A DNA stretch of 37,294 bases from Mucilaginibacter sp. (lineage in GTDB: Bacteria > Bacteroidota > Bacteroidia > Sphingobacteriales > Sphingobacteriaceae), in NCBI GenBank assembly GCA_028287975.1, contig JAQBOP010000092.1:1-37294 (forward strand), read 5' to 3'. Every line of letters starts with the position of its first letter. The first letter of the stretch is position 1. Of this stretch, positions 31,487 through 37,294 are shown in pieces. The notes beneath the pieces were generated by a model. That model saw only the letters and a list, made by a program, of their open reading frames with translations, did not search any database and was not told where the DNA came from. Both the position numbers and the translations under genes were made by a program.

Positions 31487-31852
31487 ATGACTAACACCAA
31501 AAGGAAGATCATCATTTTTGATGATGATGAAGATATTCTATCTATCTGTAATTATATATTGGAAGAAAAAGGCTGGGAGGTGCATACCTTTACAGATTGC
31601 AATACAATAACAGAGCGCGTTTCGGGCATAATGCCTGATGTGATATTGATGGATAACTGGATCCCGGATGCGGGTGGCATTATTGCTACGCAAACACTTA
31701 AAAAGACAGATAATTTAAAAAACATCCCGGTTATATATTTTTCGGCTAACAGCGATATTCAGTTGCTGGCCAGCCATGCAGGCGCTGAAACATATCTGGC
31801 CAAACCCTTTGACCTTGACGAACTGGAACGAGTTATAAGCACAGTTTCATGA
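31487..31852 (+). CDS. Single-domain response regulator
   Basis: 121 aa from the ATG at 31487 (MTNTKRKIIIFDDDEDILSI); the track's start at 31436 is a TTG in upstream non-coding DNA. Receiver only: acidic pocket FDDDED, phospho-acceptor Asp in VILMDNWIPDAGG, switch Ser in YFSANSD and Lys in YLAKPFDLDELE. No output domain and no neighbouring kinase, so its partner must be elsewhere or in the 22.9-26.7 kb kinase group. Followed by a strong bidirectional terminator. Confidence 0.9.
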   Translation: MTNTKRKIIIFDDDEDILSICNYILEEKGWEVHTFTDCNTITERVSGIMPDVILMDNWIPDAGGIIATQTLKKTDNLKNIPVIYFSANSDIQLLASHAGAETYLAKPFDLDELERVISTVS

Positions 31853-31875
31853 CGCCTTGCTTTATATAAAATAGA

Positions 31876-31910
31876 AAACCCTGCACTTAACAGCGCAGGG
31901 TTTCTTTTAT
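31876..31910. terminator. Bidirectional terminator between the response regulator and the barrel gene
   Basis: AAACCCTGC (31876-31884) / GCAGGGTTT (31895-31903), 9 bp, 10-nt loop, then TTTCTTTTAT on the plus strand and an A/T-rich tract on the other side. It lies between convergent stop codons at 31852 and 31935. Confidence 0.85.
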
Positions 31911-31934
31911 ATGTAAATTTAGTGATTCGAATAA

Positions 31935-34889
31935 TTATTGCGGACCGCCGCCATTTCCGCCGCCGCCGCCATTTCCACCGCCGCCATTTCCGCCACCACC
32001 GTTGCCTCTGCCACCACCATTTCCACCTCTTCCGCCACGCTGACCGCCACCGCCATTTCTATAATCGCCATCCGGTGATGCCGGCGGACGGCCCGCGAAT
32101 TTTTGCAGGCGCAACGCAAAGGTCAACATAAAGAAACGGCCAAGCCTGTTGGTATTAGTTTGTACAGTGTTGCTGCCCGTAGTTACTGTTGAAAAACCTG
32201 TGTTTTGGTTAAATATATCATTCACCGCAAACCGTATGGTAGCCTGGTTGTCTTTCAGGAACCTGCGTTCTAAGTAAGCGCTTAGCAGGTTAGGGTTTGT
32301 TACCGGGATATCATAACCGTAATTATACTGTTTACTGTAATCATAGCTAAACGTCCAGTTGCCAAAGTAGTTTTTGCCGGTTAGCCCTAATGTTAATCCT
32401 CTTATGTTGGTGTTTTGATTAAATGCCTGGTCTGATAATGAGTTATTGGTTTTGGCTACCGTATAATTAACACTTGCCTGGGCATCAATCACGTTGGCTA
32501 TGTCTACCCTAAAGCGTGCGTTGGGGCTAAGATTAAGTGTTTTTGCAATATTTTTAAGCATTGGGCTATATACATTATTGCTGTCGACACTTGTTGCAAA
32601 AGCAGGGGCCACTGTATAGTTACCTGAAATACCTAAACCGGCAGTGTATTTACGCTCTTGCCATGGTTTTGAAAAAAACAGCTGTAATCCTGAATTAGAA
32701 TAGCCGTTAGTATTTAAGTACCTGGTAAGGATAGTATTCTGGTAACGTATAAGATTAGGGTCTGCTCCAGGAGCCTGCAATGCTGCTTTGCTAAAATTAA
32801 CGAAAGTTACCTGGTTGGATGCAACGTAATTACCTATTGACTGGTAAGACAAATTAGCAAAGAATATATTTCCTGATGCCAAACCAAATGCACGATAACG
32901 TGCAGATATGTTATTGGTAAACTGCTGTTTCAGATTAGGGTTACCTTCTGTTAAATACAACTGGTTAGAAAAATCTGTTACCGGTTGTAACTGCACAAAT
33001 GTTGGCTGTGTGCTTGATCCGTTATAGTTAAGGTTGAAAGACTCGTTACGTGAAAAATTATAGTTATAATTTGCAGCCGGAATAACGTTAAACCCGGTAG
33101 AGTGGGTATGCAACCCGGTGGTGATGGATTGGCCGTCTAACACAGATGGCTGTACACCAATGCCTAATGTATAATTATATTTAGGCGCTATAACCCGGTA
33201 GCTTAAACCAACCTTGTTAGTGGTAAAAGTAAAGTTGTAATTGTTGCTTAATAACGCGAAGTTATTGACGGCATTAGTTGCTACCGTATCTGTTTCTTTA
33301 TCATTTGAAGTATAAGAATGATTAAACGCGTAGTTAAACTCCAGGTAAGTTATTTTACCGATAGGATGCAGGTAAGAAACATTGCCGCCTACTGTAGTAG
33401 TGCGGTTATCGGTATTGATTTGCTGGTTAGCCGGCACATTTGATGCACCGTCAGTGTTTACCGGGTTGTCATATGAAGTAGTTTGCGCTGTAGTTAGATT
33501 TAAGTTGATACTTAAATTACGGCGCTGCGGAAACCTGTGGTTATATAACGCGTTAAGGCCAAAGGTTGGCGATTGCGAATTGTTAAAATCAACGGTGGTA
33601 TATTTTTTTGTTTCAACGCCGCTGGTGGTTAAAAGCTCATTATCTACCGATGATGAGTTGGTACTGGCATAACTAAACGTTGGCGTTACTTTTAAATAAT
33701 TTATAGTATCCGGCTTATACTCTAAATTGAAAGTAAACCTATGATTGATAGGATTGTCTGTTGAGATTTTATTAGACGTGGTGATCTTGTTTGAACCGCT
33801 GTTACTCGTTGTACTTGTGGTGGTTGTACCGGTTGAATTATCAGAGAAGCTGTAGCTGCCATATACGGATATATCTTTACCCCATTGGTCGCGGTAGTTG
33901 GTACCAATGGCCCTGGCGTTAGTGATACCGTCTTTATTACTTACTAAACTGCTGTTACCCTGGCCACCGCCGCCACCTCTTTGACGGCCGCCCGGCGCCC
34001 CGCCATTGTTACCAAAATTAAATGTGTTGGTATTTATGTTGTTTATATTGCCTAACACCGTTATTTGTCTGTCGCCTTTAAAATTAAAGAAATTGACAGT
34101 CCCCAAATAGCGGTTGGCGTCATCAACACCGGGCTGTGAAGGCAGCAGATCGCGGCCATCGCCCGCGGTTGCCTGTAACGAGTAGCCGTAGTTTTTGTCG
34201 GCCCTGATGGTAAAGTTTAATATTTTATTAGGCTCGCCGGTTTTAATACCGGTTAAATTGGCCTGATCGCCATAATCGTCAATTACCTGTACGCTTTCTA
34301 AGATATCAGCGGGTAGATTTTTGGTGGCCGCCTGCACATCACCGCCCATATAGTCTTTGCCATTAATACGCACCTTAGTAACATTTTTCCCCTGCGACGT
34401 AACGTTACCGTTGGCATCAACATCAAGGCCCGGTATCTTCTTTAAAACATCCTCTACAGGAGCATTGGCGCGCACCGGGTAAGCGGCAATTTTATAGTCA
34501 ACAGTATCTTCTTTAAATTTCACCGGGTTAATACCAACAATTACAACTTCCTTTAATTGCTTGCTTTCGCTTTTTAAAACAATGGGTGGGATAACCAATG
34601 CACCGTTGTCAGCAGGATTAAAACTAAAGTGCTTGATAACTGCCTGGTAACCAAAAGATGAAATATAAAGCGTTATTTTAGAGCCTTTTATATTTGAGAA
34701 ACTAAATTTACCGTCAATGTCTGTTGTTACCAGCGTGCTGTCACCAAGATCTGTTTTTAATTTAATTGCACTGCCGGGAAGCGTTTGTTTTGTCGAGTCG
34801 ATAAGCGAGCCGGTTACATCACGACCCGTTTGCGCATAGCTACTTATGCAGAAAAAAATAAGGATTAAAGGGGTAAAAAGATATTTCAT
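31935..34889 (-). CDS. CarboxypepD_reg-like outer-membrane beta-barrel protein with Gly-rich tail
   Basis: 984 aa, signal peptide LFTPLILIFFCISSYAQ. N-terminal CarboxypepD_reg-like domain (TGSLIDSTKQTLPGSAIKL, GKFSFSNIKGSKITLYISS), then a plug-like domain (VEDVLKKIPGLDVDANGNVT, KVRINGKDYMGGDVQAATKN), then a long beta-barrel ending in an aromatic-terminated strand (RLGRFFMLTFALRLQKF). This layout matches the TonB-dependent-receptor-like outer-membrane barrel family of Bacteroidota; no TonB box is obvious. Two glycine/arginine-rich stretches are unusual: NNGGAPGGRQRGGGGGQG near residue 300, and a ~50-residue Gly/Asn/Arg tail after the barrel. No SusD-type lipoprotein gene is adjacent, so its cargo is unknown; a secretion or adhesion role is possible. 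Confidence 0.88.
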   Translation of the reverse strand: MKYLFTPLILIFFCISSYAQTGRDVTGSLIDSTKQTLPGSAIKLKTDLGDSTLVTTDIDGKFSFSNIKGSKITLYISSFGYQAVIKHFSFNPADNGALVIPPIVLKSESKQLKEVVIVGINPVKFKEDTVDYKIAAYPVRANAPVEDVLKKIPGLDVDANGNVTSQGKNVTKVRINGKDYMGGDVQAATKNLPADILESVQVIDDYGDQANLTGIKTGEPNKILNFTIRADKNYGYSLQATAGDGRDLLPSQPGVDDANRYLGTVNFFNFKGDRQITVLGNINNINTNTFNFGNNGGAPGGRQRGGGGGQGNSSLVSNKDGITNARAIGTNYRDQWGKDISVYGSYSFSDNSTGTTTTSTTSNSGSNKITTSNKISTDNPINHRFTFNLEYKPDTINYLKVTPTFSYASTNSSSVDNELLTTSGVETKKYTTVDFNNSQSPTFGLNALYNHRFPQRRNLSINLNLTTAQTTSYDNPVNTDGASNVPANQQINTDNRTTTVGGNVSYLHPIGKITYLEFNYAFNHSYTSNDKETDTVATNAVNNFALLSNNYNFTFTTNKVGLSYRVIAPKYNYTLGIGVQPSVLDGQSITTGLHTHSTGFNVIPAANYNYNFSRNESFNLNYNGSSTQPTFVQLQPVTDFSNQLYLTEGNPNLKQQFTNNISARYRAFGLASGNIFFANLSYQSIGNYVASNQVTFVNFSKAALQAPGADPNLIRYQNTILTRYLNTNGYSNSGLQLFFSKPWQERKYTAGLGISGNYTVAPAFATSVDSNNVYSPMLKNIAKTLNLSPNARFRVDIANVIDAQASVNYTVAKTNNSLSDQAFNQNTNIRGLTLGLTGKNYFGNWTFSYDYSKQYNYGYDIPVTNPNLLSAYLERRFLKDNQATIRFAVNDIFNQNTGFSTVTTGSNTVQTNTNRLGRFFMLTFALRLQKFAGRPPASPDGDYRNGGGGQRGGRGGNGGGRGNGGGGNGGGGNGGGGGNGGGPQ

Positions 34890-35237
34890 AAGTTTAAATA
34901 ATACGCGGTTTTATCAATAATAAAAGGGGTAAAGAGCAATTTATACAAATGTTCAATTTATATTACGTTTAATAATTATCCTTAATAGCATTGTTACATA
35001 TTTGGTTTGACAATACCACGATTGTTACATTATAGTGCTATAAATCAACTCCATTGCCAAAAAATGCAATTTTTTTCCTTTGAAGGCTTAGTTGGCGCTT
35101 TCAAAATCCTCGATCGGTAGGAAATATAGGTTTTAAATTTCGTTTAGTAGGTACGCAACTTATCTGTAGTACCTGCGGGCACGCCAAATCTTGTTTATAA
35201 TTTGGGCTGTCAACTTTTGCATTTACAATGCGGCTTA
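34890..35237. other. 348-bp intergenic region upstream of the barrel gene
   Basis: AT-rich, with no supported ORF. ATTGTTACAT occurs twice as a direct repeat (34990-34999 and 35021-35030), 31 bp apart, about three helical turns, which might be a regulator site for the barrel gene on the minus strand. The flippase ends at 35238 on the same strand, so this is the gap between the two minus-strand genes. Confidence 0.4.
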
Positions 35238-36650
35238 TCAGTTAAATATCAACTTGACGCGCGTTCTATCGTTCCTTTTTATCTGCTTGGTGATAATGAG
35301 CAACAAAACATAAAACAATGCCGAAACAGGTATTACCGACCAATTATCGCCCAGCAAAGCTTTTGTTCCAAAACCACTGCCCAACGCGCATACGGTGCAA
35401 ATAATAAGCGGCTGCCAGGTCTTTTTTAATTCGGGCAGGGTATTTTTGTTCAGGTAAAACAGGATCTGCGCTATACAGGCCAGCAGAAAAGCCACGGCGG
35501 CGCCTTCATTCTTGTAAATGGGGATCAGAATAATATCGCCCGCAACATTTACCGCAAGTGTGACCATAAATGCGTGTAAGATCATTTTCAGACGGCCCTG
35601 TGCAAAGAATATTGTCCACAAAAAATTTTCCATATACAACAGCGGCAGGCATAGCGAGAGTATAAAAATGGTATTGACATTAACAGCACCGTATTTACCA
35701 TGGGTAAACCAGTCGATAATAGGCGCCCAGTAAATGTTGAGCAGCAATACTGTTAGCGCGGCAACAGCGACCTCAATCCTGATCAAAAAATTTAATCCGT
35801 CGGTATTGATTTCGCCATGCTTAAACATTTTGGTGAACCGGGGGATAAGCAATGGCGCAATGGCCAGTAAGGGCAGCATAGCTATTTCAAAAAGTTTATA
35901 GGCAAAGCTATATTCGGCCAGTTTAATGGCTGATAACATAAAACCAATAAAAATCCAGTCGAACCGGGCCAGGGATGAGGTGATGAGCACAACTCCCATT
36001 TGCGGCAAAGCTTCACGTATTAGTTTCAGGTATTTAGCCTTGTCCCATTTTATAGTTATGGGGATTTGTGCAGACCGTTTAAATAAAGCCAATCCGATTG
36101 TAAATTCTAAAACATCGCCGGCAATAAAAATGGAAATGATGATTGGCAGGTCAAGTTTATGCAATAATAAAAACAGCACAAGGCAAAAACTGCGAACTAT
36201 ATTAGATATGACCGAGAGCCACGCTAATAACTTGAACATTTCCAACCCGTTTGCTGCCTGCTTATAGGGGGTCGAAAAATAGATCATCAGTTTGCCCATA
36301 CCAATGAGCAGGAGGATATGATACACCGCGGACACATTTGGGAACAACAAAAAGCCGATCAGCAATAGCCCGTAAAACCACAGACCGGTAATGGTTGTGT
36401 GGATGATATAAAGTGAGAGTGCCGATTGTTTATCCTCATCAGCTGCAATTTTTTTGACGATCAACTGATCCATCCCACAAGACAGGATGTTGAATGCTGA
36501 CAATAAAATAGCCAGGGCGAGATTAAGCTGGCCAAAAGCATCTTTGCTTAACCCGGTGGATAGTACATAAAAAATAACTAAACCCAAAAGCTGGTTAACT
36601 ACAAGCTGCAGGGCATTGGCTGAAAGGTTTTTAAAATGAACTTTGCTCAT
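35238..36650 (-). CDS. Polysaccharide flippase (Wzx/oligosaccharide flippase family)
   Basis: 470 aa, strongly hydrophobic with about 12-14 predicted membrane segments (for example QLVVNQLLGLVIFYVLSTGL, PLLAIAPLLIPRFTKMF, AVAALTVLLLNIYWAPIIDW). The N-terminal pattern LSKDAFGQLNLALAIL and a GMDQLIVKKIAAD loop fit the MOP-superfamily polysaccharide biosynthesis transporters that flip undecaprenyl-linked sugars across the inner membrane. It lies 15 bp downstream of a family 2 glycosyltransferase on the same strand, so both probably belong to a surface polysaccharide locus continuing beyond the right edge. Start ATG 36650 (MSKVHFKNLSANALQLVVNQ) is convincing. Confidence 0.9.
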   Translation of the reverse strand: MSKVHFKNLSANALQLVVNQLLGLVIFYVLSTGLSKDAFGQLNLALAILLSAFNILSCGMDQLIVKKIAADEDKQSALSLYIIHTTITGLWFYGLLLIGFLLFPNVSAVYHILLLIGMGKLMIYFSTPYKQAANGLEMFKLLAWLSVISNIVRSFCLVLFLLLHKLDLPIIISIFIAGDVLEFTIGLALFKRSAQIPITIKWDKAKYLKLIREALPQMGVVLITSSLARFDWIFIGFMLSAIKLAEYSFAYKLFEIAMLPLLAIAPLLIPRFTKMFKHGEINTDGLNFLIRIEVAVAALTVLLLNIYWAPIIDWFTHGKYGAVNVNTIFILSLCLPLLYMENFLWTIFFAQGRLKMILHAFMVTLAVNVAGDIILIPIYKNEGAAVAFLLACIAQILFYLNKNTLPELKKTWQPLIICTVCALGSGFGTKALLGDNWSVIPVSALFYVLLLIITKQIKRNDRTRVKLIFN

Positions 36651-36665
36651 CAGCCTGTTAAATAG

Positions 36666-37294
36666 TTAATATTCAACAGCTAAATTAGGTTTTATGTATT
36701 GCTTTTTCTTGTTGCTTTTTTCTAAACGGCTTAAGTAGTGATATTTTAGCCATTTGTTTTTATAAGTGATCTTAGCTATGGTTAGTCCCTCTTTACCATC
36801 TAAAAAACCGCCAAATACCAGGTAGCTTTTAACAAAACTAAATATAGGTGAGATATACAGGTTAACCACACTTGCTTTTTTACCAGCCGTTAAATATTTT
36901 TCGGCACTCAGGCGGGCATAATAAAGAGCCTTGCTGTTGCACTCCTTTCTGTCTTTAACCGAATAATGATGGATAGCGCCATCCAATCGCTGCATATTTG
37001 TCTGGTCGGGCAGCACCAAAGTTTCATGTACGTTTGCCTGCGACCATTTTACCCTTGTACGATTAAACAAACGGATGTGGTGATCGCGGCCCCAACTACC
37101 GTAGCGGATCAGTTTTTTACCGAAGTACGAATTAAATTTGATATCATAAACCATAGCCGGATCATCCAGCTTCAGGCTATGCAATGACAGGGCCAGTTCA
37201 AGGTCGGCAATTTCGTCGGCATCAAGACTCAGGATCCAGTCGTACTTAGCCAGCTCAATGCCTTTATTTTTATTGCTGCCGTAACCGTCCCATA
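36666..37294 (-). CDS. Family 2 glycosyltransferase (partial, N-terminus beyond right edge)
   Basis: The track starts this ORF at a TTG (37184), but the frame is open to the window edge and reads WDGYGSNKNKGIELAKYDWI then LSLDADEIADLELAL just before it. That gives the GT-A DxD-type motif (LDADE) and the WxGYGxxKN pattern of the LPS-core-type beta-glycosyltransferase group of family 2. Downstream are WGRDHHIRLFNRTRVKW and VHETLVLPD, conserved acceptor-side blocks, then a basic amphipathic end that may contact the membrane. The start is outside the window. It is translated in one unit with the flippase 15 bp downstream; the acceptor is probably a lipid-linked or LPS-type glycan. Confidence 0.92.
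   Translation of the reverse strand, partial: WDGYGSNKNKGIELAKYDWILSLDADEIADLELALSLHSLKLDDPAMVYDIKFNSYFGKKLIRYGSWGRDHHIRLFNRTRVKWSQANVHETLVLPDQTNMQRLDGAIHHYSVKDRKECNSKALYYARLSAEKYLTAGKKASVVNLYISPIFSFVKSYLVFGGFLDGKEGLTIAKITYKNKWLKYHYLSRLEKSNKKKQYIKPNLAVEY

Noticed and set aside
31922-32131. His/Arg-rich plus-strand ORF
   Set aside because: Antisense reading of the Gly-rich tail codons of the barrel gene; composition follows from the GGN repeats.
35202-35429. 75-aa plus-strand ORF
   Set aside because: Antisense to the flippase gene and no motif is seen.
1-37294. tRNA, rRNA, prophage or complete insertion sequence
   Set aside because: I looked for tRNA arms with T-loop GGTTCRA-type sequence, transposase motifs and phage structural genes in every gap and found none I could support; only the non-autonomous MITE-like element at 21550-21747.

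Overview
The window reads as chromosomal DNA of a Bacteroidota member, most likely family Sphingobacteriaceae (Mucilaginibacter/Pedobacter-like). This is inferred from gene families (DUF1501/DUF1800 pairs, DUF3857 transglutaminase-like proteins, 7TMR-DISM kinases, a CarboxypepD_reg-type outer-membrane barrel), TAnnTTTG-like promoter elements, absence of clear Shine-Dalgarno sites and many GC-rich intergenic palindromes. No rRNA, tRNA, CRISPR array, prophage or complete insertion sequence was recognised.

Layout. 1-4.7 kb: housekeeping genes (greA cut by the left edge, a D-2-hydroxyacid dehydrogenase, rsmA, pdxA, a CBS protein) plus a small toxin-antitoxin pair whose ParE-like toxin carries a frameshift. 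4.7-9.5 kb: a PldA-like outer-membrane protein, a 740-bp non-coding stretch with a nested inverted repeat and a four-copy 42-bp tandem repeat, a DEAD-box helicase, a GH43 glycosidase and a nucleotidyltransferase-fold protein. 9.7-14.8 kb: ruvC and aat overlapping, then two DUF3857 secreted proteins, one with an intact transglutaminase-type Cys/His and one without. 14.9-19.1 kb: tandem DUF1800 paralogues followed by a DUF1501 Tat substrate. 19.3-22.4 kb: hisS and an AhpC/AhpD peroxide-reduction pair separated by a MITE-like element.

22.5-28.7 kb is the most unusual part. Five minus-strand genes encode a GNAT-like protein, a stand-alone E1/ThiF-like protein resembling the N-terminal part of the Rv1355c family, a 7TMR-DISM histidine kinase, a receiver-kinase hybrid and a lone receiver; a convergent gene encodes another receiver. 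No DNA-binding output domain is visible in any of them. 29.1-31.9 kb: a lipoprotein with two DTG motifs and a pepsin-like layout, a phytase-like secreted protein and a single-domain response regulator. 31.9-34.9 kb: a large outer-membrane barrel with a Gly/Asn/Arg-rich tail. 35.2-37.3 kb: a polysaccharide flippase and a family 2 glycosyltransferase cut by the right edge.

Five to six related palindromes (core CTCCCC-loop-GGGGAG) lie between genes across the window and look like a dispersed repeat family. Family names come from reading motifs in the translations; no database search was run.
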